Of a stretch of 64,000 bases of DNA, positions 41,436-54,059 are shown piece by piece. The stretch is from Paracyclopina nana (taxonomy: Eukaryota > Arthropoda > Copepoda > Cyclopoida > Cyclopettidae), in NCBI GenBank assembly GCA_019096065.1, contig JAGUCH010000003.1:7254001-7318000 (forward strand), read 5' to 3'. The position numbers and the translations under genes are program-made. Below the pieces are notes generated by a model. It was not told where the DNA came from. It ran no database searches and saw nothing but the letters and a program-made list of their open reading frames with translations. How positions within the stretch are numbered: the stretch's first letter is position 1; every line of letters starts with the position of its first letter.

Positions 41436-42733
41436 TTGTCGAGTCTTGACCGGGTCGGAATCTCGGAATGTTTACCCTCATCCCACCGTGAAATCTAATT
41501 GCTTCCACATTGCTTAGTCATCTGTCTATTCGCTTTAAAGTGGCTTAAATTGCTAATTTCGTTTGTTTTCAGGTAAGCAACGTACTATTACCATCAGCTA
41601 TCAATGGTGGCGACAAAATGGTGGGACTGGTGGCAGGAGTGCATTATTTAGCTGGCTTGCATGCCTGAAATCGCCCTGTCAAGTAAACAGGCATTACTTA
41701 AATAGCGCTAGGACAAGAAAGAATTCTAATTTGTAGCAGCATCAATGAGTCGGTCAGTAGCCAAATACTTTGTGCAAAGAAAAGGCCATTTTGCATTTTT
41801 TCTTGCTACTTGAAAACGGCCTGTGCACGGGTGTGCAAAATTCCACCTTGACTGCTGTCGACAGGCTGCTCAATCTTGCCTCGATTTGACTTTGGACATA
41901 AAGATGTTTTTCACCTTCCAATTATCTGGAAATTTCTGATGCTTCTTGGGCGGACGAGGTGCACACACACAGGGAGAAAAAAGCAGCTCGCACAAAGACT
42001 TTCATTAGTGAGTAGTTTCTTGACATCAGGGTCATCCTCAAGATTACATCCTCCAAGTTACTAACACGACTCGTACAAGCCTATATAGGAGCACACTCGT
42101 GGAGGATTGAAGCAAAACTCACCCCTATATGATATTGCTAATTGCCTCTAGCCTGCTATCACATGAGTCAGCTGATGAAATGGACTATCGTCTTTCACGA
42201 TAGTTTCTCCACTGTGCTATTGAAGGTCACATGTCGTCTTCATCTTCTTTGTTACCTTCTCCCCTATGCTGTAGTAGCTGAGCTGTCTCACATTCTTCTT
42301 CTGCCTTGGAAGTCACTTTCCCTTTATAATTTAGCTCCAAATTGGGCCAGCAGCAGCAGCTGCTGTCCATCACCTCTTTATTTTGATTTTGGGCTTAGAC
42401 CTCAACTTGAGAACTACTAAAGACTGTGAGCTAGACCTGGAAGAAGAAAGGTTAACAAGCAAGAGTAGAACTCAGCATTTGTCACAAACCAGAGGGTAAT
42501 ATGGAAGCATCATTTCAAGTTTAGCTGGAATTCTAGTTGTGTCGAAGTAATTCTGCATATTTGCCTCCAGTGGAGCATGACACCCTCGTTTTTTGCGAGC
42601 ATAGCAGTGTATAAGTTGTGTATATGCAAGCTGGGTGGACCACAGATGCTTCGTTTGGAAGATCGGTTCTTAACTGTAAGCTGCTTTCTCATCTCACTCC
42701 CGAAGAGAAAAAGGTCATCTTGAAGCAATCTCA

Positions 42734-42751
42734 CATCATCATCATCATCAT
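42734..42751 (+). repeat. (CAT)n microsatellite
   Basis: Six CAT units; gives the DDDDD run of the minus-strand frame at 42510-42830. Confidence 0.85.
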
Positions 42752-45008
42752 ATTTTCTTCCCCTTTGCAACAACGCTAGTCGCAAGGCAACAACATGGAC
42801 AAAATAGTGCAGCTCGCAAATATTTTTCACGAGACTTTGACGAGTCGTCGTCGTGCGATGTGCGCGAGACTGAAAGCCACTTTTTAACCCGAAAATTACT
42901 TGGGGTCAACGGCGATGCCAGATAGTCTGTGGTGCTAATCTGCCGTGCATATCTTGATATCAAGGAGTCGTCAAAAAATGCACTTGGACTTTATCTGGAG
43001 GCTCATCAGCTGTCCTAATAGATTTTCGCTCGCAGAATTTTGCCCGCGAGCAAGCAGGTCAGACATGCAACATCATGCAAACGGCTTACGCAGTACACTG
43101 GGCTATTCAGCTGAAACTGAGCCTCAGTCGCAGCCATGGCGGAAATTGGGAAAAATCTCTGATGTGCAGCAGCCCCTGTGCGTGAGCCGTTGTGCGCTTC
43201 TTCATAAAAAGTTCTGCATATTTTTTAATCAAGCCAGAGACGATCCCTTTGAAGGGGTCAAGAAGTTTGCCTCGAGGGGAAAGAAGAGGAGGAGGATGTT
43301 TTCAAAGGGGCCAAAGATAAATGGGACGGAGGAGCCTCGAACATCAAACATTGCACACTGGGTAATTTGTACCCTCAAATAGTAATATTGCCATAAATAA
43401 GAGTAAATTGGGGATGGCGGCAGCAGCAGCCCTAATGACTGTGATTGCCAGCCTGCGACGGGTACTTTTTTCGGTCTCTCCACTCTCAGAGGGATTAGAT
43501 CAAATATTCAGGACGAAAATTGATGACCTCGGCTTTTTGGAGCAAATTTTCAATCCGTCATGTGCCCCCAACCGAGTTGGTCTTGCGAGCTCCAAATGCA
43601 ATGTTAATGTGTGAAAAGTTTTCACCTTTTGAAGAATTCGAAGGAGCCATTATGGCCTGCCAGGAATGGGTGGGTGGGGCCCCCTCCAAGTTTTGGGGGC
43701 CAATATAGCCATCTCATGCCTAAGCTGCTCGCGGTGCCAGCCAGCGCGCTGTCCACGTTTGCCGCCCAAAATGAACCAATTATGAATATTTTCCACCGCA
43801 TTTGCCACTCGCATGCAGAGACCATTTTGGGCCTGCGGGGGGTTGACCAAGCCAAAGCCCATTAGGCTTGCCAGCTGATTCCAAGATCCAGGATTCCATT
43901 CACTGCTCCCAAATGTGCGGTGCTCAAAGTATATCGAGGCTGCTGCCGGTAAGGGCGGGAAACTGGCCCCAAAAAGGGACACCCCGGTGGGCCCCTGATG
44001 GCCGTCATCATTTGTAATTAAGGTCAAATTGAGTGATGACAAATGATGTTGCGCGAGGGATCCAATAATAATATATAGGTGTGCAAAGCAGGCTCGCCTG
44101 GCGAGAGTTGTATACATTGTTCTGCTTTTTGGGAGGCATTTTCCCATTGTCTGCATACCTGAGTTTAGGGTCAATCTTGGCTTGGATCTTTACCATATAA
44201 CAATGTTGGGAAAACGGCCAGAGCTCCGGCGAATTCCAGAGGAGTTAAAAGTGGCGAGCCCTCCAATTATTATTACACTACGTGAGAACAGAGAGCGGAT
44301 GTTGCTCAGGTGGGTGCATTAGCGTGTGTGAATTATGCTACCCATATAGCAGTCGTCGGTGCCTTCCAAAGACTACTGACCTCAAGTGACCTCTCTCAAG
44401 GCCTGGCCTCTTCGCACGACCCCTGACCAAGACAACAGCACAACAAAGAAATGACGCTAGCTCAACTCGTAATGATCGCCGATACCTGGTTGTCATGGTC
44501 TCTAAGGAGATCACGCAGTTTGAATTTTTCGTGAAAACTCGCTAGCTATGCCATTAGCCCCATGCTGACCGGCCCAAGGCTCAAGTTGTGTGGGCTGACC
44601 AACAATCATCACATACTTGCCGCATCATCATTGTAATCATCAGTCCGAATGCCAACATACATATGTGTGCTGTCATTTAAGAGTATCATTCTGGGGACGA
44701 GATCACATACCAGTTATGCAATGTCAGTTGTCACCCAGTTTTCTGCCACATAGCATATATGCCCCTGCGCATTATTATTGAGAAGTGAAGAAGTTGCGCT
44801 TTGACAGCAGACATGTGGGAAGAGGGTCGCACGAGGTCACTCGAGAGGTCGTGGAAAACCTCATATTTGGCCTCTGGGGCCAAGGGGAAATTGGAGAGAG
44901 CATTATTGGACCCAGTAACAAACAGCAGCAGCCGGGAAATGATGGATATCATCGTCGTTTTTTCTCATACTTGGTCATCATCATGATCATCATTGTGTCT
45001 CCTTACTT

Positions 45009-45418
45009 GATAGGCCGATTTCATATAATCGAAGCCAAGCTAAGGCAAGCTAAGCTTGGTTCTTTGGAGGCTCATAACTCAGCAACTACTGAATCGATTG
45101 GCACCAAATTTGGTAGGATTCATAAGAAGAGCTTAATAAGCCACCATACCAAATTTCAACTGGATCTGATGATCCCTTCCATAGGCTGACTTTACCTGCC
45201 TAAAAAGACAAGCTAGATACCTTGCTTTGCTTATAAAATGGCCTCGACTATACGGCCTCGGAACTTAACCAAATAGGAAACACAGCTGTAGGTTGACATT
45301 TTGATGAACCGTACCAAATTTGGTGCCAATACAATCAGTATTTGCTGAGATATTAGCCTCCAAAGAACCTAGCTTAGCTTGCCTTAGCTTGGCTTCAATT
45401 ATATGAAATCGGCCTGAT
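45009..45418. mobile_element. Foldback MITE-like element with 61-bp terminal inverted repeats
   Basis: Terminal inverted repeats of 61 bp (45012-45072 and 45355-45415) differ at about two positions. They start AGGCCGATTTCATATAAT and contain AAGCTAAGGCAAGC. GAT flanks both ends (45009-45011, 45416-45418), a probable 3-bp target duplication. The interior is a weaker palindrome carrying the motif GGCACCAAATTTGGTAGG shared with the element at 10321-10706. There is no transposase, so it would depend on an element elsewhere. The high similarity of the two ends suggests a younger insertion than the one at 10.3 kb. It lies about 4.3 kb upstream of the possible promoter at 49 kb. Confidence 0.82.
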
Positions 45419-48400
45419 GGTTCCAGGCTGATAGAGGGCCCAAAACGGCCATTGTTGGCTCGGTGGCATCTCTCTCACTGGAGGCACACTGGCTCCTTTT
45501 AATTGGCCCCCTTTTCGCTGTAATTGATTAAAAACTTTGCGCAGCGCAGAGTCACGCGCGCACTCTAGTTAAATGGAATGGCTCTATTATCTGCTGAAAG
45601 AGGTAGCCGACGATCTTTTCTAAAGCCTCCTCTCCTCGTAACGAGCTGACCAAGTCACGAAAACACATTCTGGCTGTCCAGCAACATACAATAATAATCG
45701 TTCGCGCCTTAATCATATTCTTTTGACTAAGCAATTCACGACTTGCAAAGGAGGAGGCGGTGGCGGAGGGAGCAGCAACTGGGTGGGGAACCTCTTGGTC
45801 AGCATCACGAGGCTCTTTTCAAACTGCTCGTGATCACATCAGCAAAGCCTTTGATTGAGCTCAAACTTCCTCCCATAGAAAGAAGTGTGTCCCAAAGATT
45901 GAGAGCTGGCGCGCGCACTCCGGGGAGCTGCGTCGGAAAAGCGGAGCATGATTGAAAAGCGTTTCCCTCAGGGTGCAAGACATTAAAAATTCCTCAAGAT
46001 TGAAGCATCAAGTGAGCCATTTTTAGATGATGGCGTTTTTTGCGCTCGGCCATAAGAGGAGTGGATCAAAAGTAAGCCGGCCGCGCCGGTCATCTTTTCT
46101 TGTGCCTCGTAAAACTTGCCCATGCAAATGACGACGTGATTTGCAGATTGAAGGGAGTGGCCCTACTCTTTTTACTAGGGATATAAAAAGTGGCCAAAAG
46201 CACAGCAGCAGCGCGCGTACGGCTGCGGCTACAACTTTGCTGAAGATCAAGGCGGCTTGATCAAAAGTGAAGTTGTTGACCAAGAGCTTTAGCACTATAT
46301 ATACGAAGTCTTTTATAAAAGTTCAAAGCGCAAGGCTGGCTATATTTATAGTAGTCGAACAATCCTTCCTGACTGTGGCCTTATCACACCAACAACAAGT
46401 TCGGGCCGCATATTATGCAACAACTGCTGCTCGTTTTGCCATGCTTCTAATGAAGGCGGACTATGAAAATAAATGCTAAAAAGGTTTTCCTTTTTTGCTT
46501 TCCCACTTCTCATTATATGGCTACTTATGTTGCTGATTTTTTTCCCTCTGGCCTTTGCACTTGGCCAATAAACGCGATGACCTAGCCCAGGATATGAGTA
46601 ATCGGGCGAGCACAATAAAAAGAGCTGAACTTTGTCCTATAACGTGTATATGCTTTGAAAATGAACTAGTGAGCAGTCTTGTGCCAAAAGTTGCTTCCCC
46701 GCATACAGCATTTCCAGATGACCTGGTCAATCTCCAGGTGCATGCAAAAGCGTAGTCAAAGTTGCTGAAAATTCTCAAATGCACAGGGGAGAGACGAGAG
46801 GAATTCGTAAACTGTTGCAGAACTCAAGTCGGAGTTTATACGTGGTCGCCATATGCTTCATCCTGTCCAAGCCATAGCTGTGCTCATTTGGACTCATTTT
46901 TTAGGCAGGGGGATGCATGGACTTATCGCACAGAGGGGTAAAAGCACCCCAAAAGCGGTTTTCAGTTGGAAAAACAACTTTACGATGCATCGGTCTATTT
47001 CACCCTATTATAAATCATTAACGCCATTGATTGTCGTTTTTTTTTTCGAGTCGGTTTGCTCGCGGCTTTGGCCACTAAGTGCGAGCGTTTCGAGGGGGTT
47101 GGATGATGGTCATAATAATTTTGAGCTAGGAGGGGTTCTAGGTGTTAAAATAATAATCTGTTATACTGGGACTACTTTTCACACCTAGCTTGGACCAGAA
47201 CCGATGATCTCGAGTCTGAACAAACATCCTTCGGCAAGGGAGAGCTGGAAAAATGTCCGAAAAGAAAAACAGAATCTCAATTCAAATGCTCCTCTCTTGC
47301 TGCTCGTGGAGTTGAATGGCCGTTGCACACAGGGCCAATCAGACTTTTTTTCGTACGTTATGAATTTTTCCGTCAAATTGTAGCTTCTATGGCGGAGCTT
47401 TCTAAACATGGCAAATTTTGACTTTTTGACTTCTTCAAACAGATAAGGTCGCCAAAAAATGCAATCAGTTCCACTTTAATCCTTGGTCATGAGACTTTTG
47501 CTCCACATTGGACTTGATTTTATTGAAAACCACTCATGACCCCACAACTTAGGCTTATTTTTGTTATTCTATTTTTTAGGAAAATGGGATGTTCATTTTG
47601 GGCCCAATTGTGGTCCTCCTAAAGTACTAAAACATAAGCTCAAAAGCATAAATGGGAAGAATTAGCTTCAAAAATGAGTTATTTAAAAGAACATTGATCC
47701 TTTTTGCCTAAAAGTGGACTTTTGAGCCATTTTTTTGCTTTTGATTTTTTATTGAGGTTTTTTAACAAACTTGACCGGGTCACTTCTCGACCCGCTTGTT
47801 TCTATGGTATGATACCGCTACCGCAAATAAAGTATTAATTTGGGTCTGTTGGAGCATGAACTGCAGGTATTGAGCCAAAAAAGTGAAAAATGACGAATTT
47901 TGATTTGGCCGAAACGTACAAAATGAAGTTTTTTTGGCCCAGTGTGCGTTGATGACATTTCTGGATGGACTTTGCTCGCGCGAGTAAACACAGTGGTCAG
48001 CAATCGCTCTCTCTCTCTAAATACACTAAATACAGTCCACTAAAATGTGATCGACCATTCTCGTGATTTATGCCAGGCATGGAGAAAGAGAGGCTGCTTC
48101 TTTTAGATGCGGCAGTAAGGTCACACATCTGAAATGTATGTCAAGTCGTGATACGATTCCCTTCATCGCAGAGCTTTAATGGCCATTAGCATGGCTCCGG
48201 ATCATCCGTCACTTTTGATGAGAGCCATGCAAATCGAGGAATACGATCATCGTTTTTGGTGCGACGTTCCAAAGCGAAGTGATGGCTTGATCGTCGTAGT
48301 AGACGAAGCTGCATGAAACGAGAGCTGCTGCTGCTGCTGGCACTGCCCACATCTCAAGTCCAGCAGCAAGAAGAGTTGGCACGAGTCCGCACTCAAAAGT

Positions 48401-48949
48401 CCCGCTGATTTCAATGAATGATAACACTGGAATGCGACTTGATGCTCTTGGCCAAAATCCGGCCCCAGTGCAATACCAGCTTCCAGCTGAGATCACATTC
48501 GAGGCGCAAAAAAGGCCAGGCCTCAGAGACCAGAGATGGATGTCATCATCATCATTGAGTCTGACCAATGCGCACGCAAACGTCAGCTCTTGACCAATGG
48601 AAAAGTGGGGAAAGTCTGACCGTGCTGGACGCATGGTCAGCTGTCCGTCCGTCCGTCATCCATCAACTGATCCTCCCACTGGCCAACCACGTGGTCAGTT
48701 CCCTCCACTGTGGGAGGGAATGGCGGACCGTGAGAATTTCGGCGGCGGAGCAGCCAAATGCAGCCCTGGTCAAGTGCTAAAAACGCACGATTGAAGAAGT
48801 AGCCTCTGTTTGTCAACAGCAAACAACACACATGCTCGCAAATGTGACTCACCGGCTAAATATGATGACGAACGAAGGGCCAGACGGAAGTGGAGCGATA
48901 AGGGCTGCATGTATACCTAAATACGAGGGCGTGAAGATTAGTTAACTGA
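45419..48949. other. Non-coding tract upstream of the possible promoter
   Basis: Contains a T-rich section at about 47500-47780 and GC-richer patches at about 46050-46250 and 48300-48780. Overlapping frames on both strands across 48209-48790 show no family signature. No gene is supported. Confidence 0.5.
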
Positions 48950-49758
48950 ATTTTGCGATATTTATTTGGTCAACGACGCATCGATTCATTTTCGATACGT
49001 TCGATAGCTATTTGCGCGTCGCACGGTGGTCCGCCCGCATAGTTGGTGGATTGTATCCCGGTCATTGCCATTTCTGATCTGTTTTGCATGGAAGATAGAC
49101 AGGTGACCGTGGCAAGCAAGGCTTGGCCATCTTGTGTCACAAACAACCTCCTCGCACACGACGAACGAACGAGATAAACAAGAGCTGCAGGGATCCGGAT
49201 GTTGATCCGCGTTGTTCGATTGAATGTGTATACATATAGCCCATTTTCCAATTTGAGATACATGTAGAGAGTAACCGCGTGTACGCTATATATGTGTCCT
49301 CGAACGTTGTTGAGTCGAGAGAGCCCGCGTAGAGGGCGCGAACGTGTCCAAGGTGCGTTTTTTATCAGTGCGTGATCCTTCGCTGCCGATTCATTGGCGA
49401 TATGAATGAGCATCGGCGTTTCGCGGCGCCAAGCGCCGTTGTCGCGCCCTCTCTCGCCGCTTTTGCCGCTCGGACCTCGAGTATAGCCGAGTGTGGCAGG
49501 GAATTCTCTTGGACTTGGCTGCAGCAGCGCTCTCAGCTATTGCTATTGCTCCTGAGCTGACTGACAAAACTGCACTCGTTGTCGATGCAAGACTTAGTTT
49601 AGTCGCCGTTTGGCAGGCCCCGAGAACAGCTGGGGCGAGTACACTGCAGCATCGTCGTTTTTCAACAGTGAACAACCGCACACTTCAACATGCTCGGACT
49701 AAGCGAATAAGCTTTAAGGATAGCTCCTCCAGCATACCAAAGACTATAATATTTAATC
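48950..49758 (+). promoter_or_regulatory. CpG-richer tract, possible promoter and 5' UTR
   Basis: This stretch is visibly richer in G+C and CpG than the surroundings, most strongly at 49310-49500. It contains a TATATATG at about 49287, an initiator-like TTATCAGTG with its A at 49367, and a GC hairpin (CGGCGC CAA GCGCCG, 49424-49438). It leads straight into the candidate coding start at 49759. Several small upstream ATGs occur, for example near 49402. Long open frames on both strands here (such as 49391-49681 minus and 49491-49850 plus) are best read as by-products of the high GC content. No downstream promoter element was found at the expected spacing, so the start site is a guess. Confidence 0.33.
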
Positions 49759-49846
49759 ATGAGTGTGGCTCTCGACAGCGTCATGGAGACGCAAATGGCA
49801 CAACTCAATCTGCTTTTGTACCAGATTTATCGGCCCTACTTCAACG
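49759..49846 (+). CDS. Candidate first coding exon, possibly an alternative BCL11 start
   Basis: An ATG with A at -3 opens a 29-codon frame that begins MSVALDSVMETQ and ends LLLYQIYRPYFN, then meets the donor ACG|GTAAGCC. An in-frame TAA at 49747 shows the frame cannot extend upstream, so this ATG would be the true start. The exon ends in phase 1 with a G; joined to the BCL11 exon at 60116 (which starts CG) it makes GCG (Ala) and keeps the zinc-finger frame open. It lies at the 3' end of a CpG-richer tract that looks like promoter and 5' UTR. The peptide is unlike the family's usual MSRRKQ start and I do not recognise it. It could equally be the first exon of an unrelated gene, or chance (phase agreement alone has a one in three chance). 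Confidence 0.42.
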
Positions 49847-51941
49847 GTAAGCCTTATCATCAGCAGTATATAAGCCTTCCTCTTCAACGTAATTCCGACG
49901 AGGAAAAAAGCCACCACAGCTCAGCGGCGGGGGAAAGGCCACGCGGTCAGCCTCTGAGGCTGGCTGCCTGCTGGTCTTGGAAGTTGTTGCTAGCCCTAAA
50001 GGCAAACAAGCTTCTTTCCCCCACACTGGCTAATCGCGGCCCTTATCTAGCCTTTGCTTTTCAATCACTAGAACACGCGTGTAAACTTACTACTTTCGAG
50101 GCAAAAGCATCGATCGCGCCTGACGTAAATGGATGATGCTTGTCATCAACAGTTCGCTTATCGGTCAAAAATGCGCCAGCATTAATGCTCCCCTAGAAAA
50201 GCAGCACAATTATATAAATAGCAAAGTAATGACATGTCACTACTTCTTTGCAATTTGTGAAGCGGGCTTGTGAGTCATATACTCTTGACTTGTGTGATGT
50301 CCAGAGATAGATTCGCGCTCACGAAGACATCCGTAGTTAGCACTGGAGAAAATTGCTTTAATGCCATGTCTTGTGTCGGCATCATCGCGCTGACAAAAGA
50401 GCCCAGTGACACACAGCCTTTGATATCATCATCATCATCATAGTATCATGGCTTTAAATGAGATTTTGATCTCACCCCTTGCTAAGCAACTTGATAGAAA
50501 TTTCATTTTCGCACACCACCACCGGCAAATGAGCTTCTCTGTGATTTCGCATGTCTAAGAGCTCTCCTGAATTGCTCCTAATCACGGCACTAGAAAGGCA
50601 AATTAAAATCCAGACAAATTACGCCTCATTCAGATAAGAGTTATATACACTCCACTTCAGCCTTGTGTATCGATCAAGCGCGGCAGCGAATAATAATAAT
50701 GCGAGCCATTAAGCTTCTTTTCGCTCGCTATGGTTAAACAATAGCGGAGCAAGGAGAGGCTGGCATCTTCTGGATCTCTTGGGATGCTCCTGGTCATATC
50801 ATTATTGCTATTGGCTCAGCCTTTGCGTGTGATCAAGTCCCCATAGGACTCTCTCTTGACGCACCTGAGACTTGTCGTCCCGAAATGTGGTGCATAGGGA
50901 CCTTGGTAGCTCATATAGCATAGGATGTCCCATATTCATTTAATGCCAGCGACCACTGCCAGCGAGGAGTGTACATGGAAAATCATCTTTGGCGCAATAT
51001 TATTCCCTTCGGGGAAAAAGATCGAGCCAAGTTCCTCCATCTTCTGGAAAACTTTTGTAGAGAACAGCGTTGCATTGTCTCTCCAGCGACACTGTGGGCA
51101 TGCTGTCCATTCCATTCGAAACTGAAGGTTTTATCCAACTTGGTTTATGCTAAATATAGCAGACCCCATTTACTTATGGTTATGGCTTTGAACAAATGTG
51201 TTTACTCAATACAGTTCCTCCACCATGTGCACGTTTGCCCAGAATCATTGGCCAGAGGCGTATTGACAGTGTGTTCTTTGCTTCTTTACTAATTAGATAA
51301 TGCAATTAGAACATGTCACCTTGAGGCAGCAGCATCATATGACCAACTTATTTTGCCAAAATAATAATGCTATTAAGCCAGATGTCTCGCGAGTATTCAG
51401 GGCGTTGGCTAATTTTCCCCCTTGTCGTACAACATTTTTATAAGCTTTCGACCGGACGAGATGGGGAAATGGCGTGTAGTAAAAGCAGCTCGACTGGACC
51501 TCTGGACACACGTTTAGCACCAAGAAAGGTATGGCAGTAACAACCGTCAACACGGAAAGTAGCTCAGTCATCGTCCAACACACTCCAAACACAGTGAGCT
51601 AGGAAGCCTCCCAAAAAAGGGAAAAGTTGAGAGGGCAAAAAATTAATTCACCCAGCTCTAGTTCGTCCAATTTGCTTGATGACACTTTAAGCCCATCTTG
51701 TATATGTGGTAGCAGAAAGCCTTTCACTCCCCAGTGTGTGCTGCTAGAACAAGAGGGTCACTGGTTACGCCATAACTCAGCAAATCTATGGTAATTATAG
51801 TAGCCCACCAGTTCCCACGACTCGACTTTTCGACTCGTGTTTGGCAATTATATTTGATCATGTCATTTGTCTGGTCGATGATTGTGCCACTGCTTCTTTT
51901 TCAAGTTTTTGCATTGCCAGTTTGCGTGTGACCTCATACAT

Positions 51942-51958
51942 CATTATTATTATTATTG
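51942..51958 (+). repeat. (ATT)n microsatellite
   Basis: Five to six ATT units, followed shortly by a CG-alternating stretch (GCTCGCGCGCG at about 51958-51968). Confidence 0.85.
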
Positions 51959-54038
51959 CTCGCGCGCGTTGACCACCAAAACTTGCGTGACTTTTGACCG
52001 GGCCAAAAACAAGTAGCAAGTAAGAAAAATAATAAGCAACTTTCTGGAAAACTTACGTAGGGGCGACCAGCCTTTCAAAATGAGCCGAACACGAGGAAAA
52101 GCCAGGGAAATTGAACGCGACTAAGCGCGCGAAAGAAAACGTGCTCCGATTGCACTTTGTTGCACATGTCCCACAGTGGGCAAAGCAGTAGGTGCTTTCG
52201 TAATTGCTTTTTTCTTGACTTGACGGCCTCAAGAGCCACAGTAGCTGCTGCTCTTGCATTATAACGAGGCTTGTGACCCCCAGCCGCGGCTGGCCAGCAA
52301 TGATCCAGGGTCCAACAGCTCCTATTATAACATGGAAGTAAGTTAGCACAGGGACTTTCGATAATCGCCTACATGCTACAACTATGTTTACCACCATTAA
52401 GTCCGGCGGCTTTTCTGAGGCCAAACGCCACGTGTCCCGCAACTGTACTTTCTAAAAAGAAATAAGCAAAGAGGGGCTTTTATCAAGGCAGCACAAAAGG
52501 TACATGATCTGGGCTTTATATTTAGCACCTGACATTAAGTTCGTGGTTGCTTAGTCGATCATCGATTGACCGTCTTTAGAAATAGGCAGGTGGATTGCCG
52601 AGCACAAAAAAGGAGATGACCTATTTGATATGCAAAGGGTCAACTGCGAATGCCAAATGGCGAGCAAATAGCTCCCCATGTGGCAAAAATGCTCCATGCG
52701 TGAATTTACAACTCGCGCGTTCTCCACCCTTTTTTCTTTGGGTCGGTCAACCTTTTTAGAAAATCGCCTCAGAATTGTTGTTTGGACCTGCCTCTATGAG
52801 TTATGAGACTCGTTATGCAAGCATTATATTTAGGCTCGGTTTTTCAGCAACTCTTCACACCACGACTTTTCTTGAGAACACCGCGATCTCGGGGGAAACA
52901 GCAAAGAAACCTTAGCAAGTTGCCTTATTATTGATTGATTGATTAGCTGTAAGTCGATCTGGACACATATTATTCATCAAGCCCTAATGGTGAAACCTTT
53001 TTCTCGATTCCCACATGTGTATGTGAAGAACAGCGTTCGTACGCTATGTAATTTGCAGCCGAATGATTTTCCATGTATGTAACGAATTTGTCAATATTGG
53101 TCGTGGTCAACTTGTCATAAAGTGGATACACATTATAGTAATCATATTGCAAACACCTTTAGTCGACACATACCATTTTACGACTACAAACTATTAGATC
53201 GATGAAAAAGCTTTTACTCGCTACTCATTATCAACCATTTTTCTATAATAGCACGCCGGGGCACACGCCCCCAATATCAACATTTTGGTCACTTGACAAA
53301 CCAGCTGGCTACTGTTTAGCAATGCGCACTTTGGTCACGTAGCGAGCATGTTGCCTAATGGGCATTCAAAGAACTCAAATGAAAAGACTACACACAATTG
53401 TCGTCGTCCCAACAACAATGACACAAGTTGGACCATTTTTTATCCATGACGAGCAAGTGTATGTAGAGGAGCACACTTCAAACGAACATTTGAGAGTTGG
53501 CTTAACTACAATTTAATATGCTCACATTTTGGCTCCGATTGACTGTGGACAATTTAATAGCAAGTTCATTATAATGCGTTTATAGAGGCGTTGCCCCATA
53601 AAATATTGACGACTTTGGGCATTGGTCACGTTTTTTCAAGGCTTCAGATGAATCTGGGCATTTTGAAACGCATTAGAGCCCAACAATTAAACAATGAAGC
53701 ATTGCTTGGCGCGCAGGGTGGGTCCCTCTACCTAAATGACCAAAGTCAACTGCTGTTTATTATTCCCGCCCAGTCAGAAAAATGTCCGTTGAGCTCGTAT
53801 CATTACAACATACAAACATTTAGTATGCGTACGCGGCAGATGGACTTGGGCTAGCACAATTATACATATGAAAAACGGCGGAGAGAGACGACAAAGACCA
53901 ATATCTCATATTATACATATATATACAAATGTCCATATTGAGCTCTTTTTGGTTTGGCAAAAGTTGCCCCAGGGCCAGTAAAATACTGCTACTATGCTAC
54001 TTGGCATCAGCTGTCACGTGAGTGTTTACGTTTTGCCA

Positions 54039-54059
54039 CAGCAGCAGCAGCAGCAGCAG
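54039..54059 (+). repeat. (CAG)7 microsatellite
   Basis: Seven perfect CAG units, the longest CAG run here. It lies inside the putative first intron and outside any supported coding frame. Confidence 0.9.

Larger units (their letters stand above)
29682..45008. other. Non-coding tract with isolated unrecognised frames
   Basis: Contains CTT-, CAT- and ATG-type low-complexity runs and, at 41046-41435, the one frame listed separately. The 162-codon frame at 35673-36161 and the 174-codon minus-strand frame at 43650-44174 match nothing I know; the latter lies in a GC-richer block that looks more like a regulatory element. Confidence 0.5.

Noticed and set aside
43650..44174. 174-codon minus-strand frame
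   Set aside because: Better explained by the GC-richer block it lies in; no domain seen.
48209..48794. Overlapping frames on both strands near 48.2-48.8 kb
   Set aside because: Compositional by-products of a GC-richer patch with CAG repeats; no family signature or splice sites.
51766..51800. Possible fragment of the 45-kb foldback element (CATAACTCAGCAA)
   Set aside because: Only 13 bp match and no inverted partner or boundaries.
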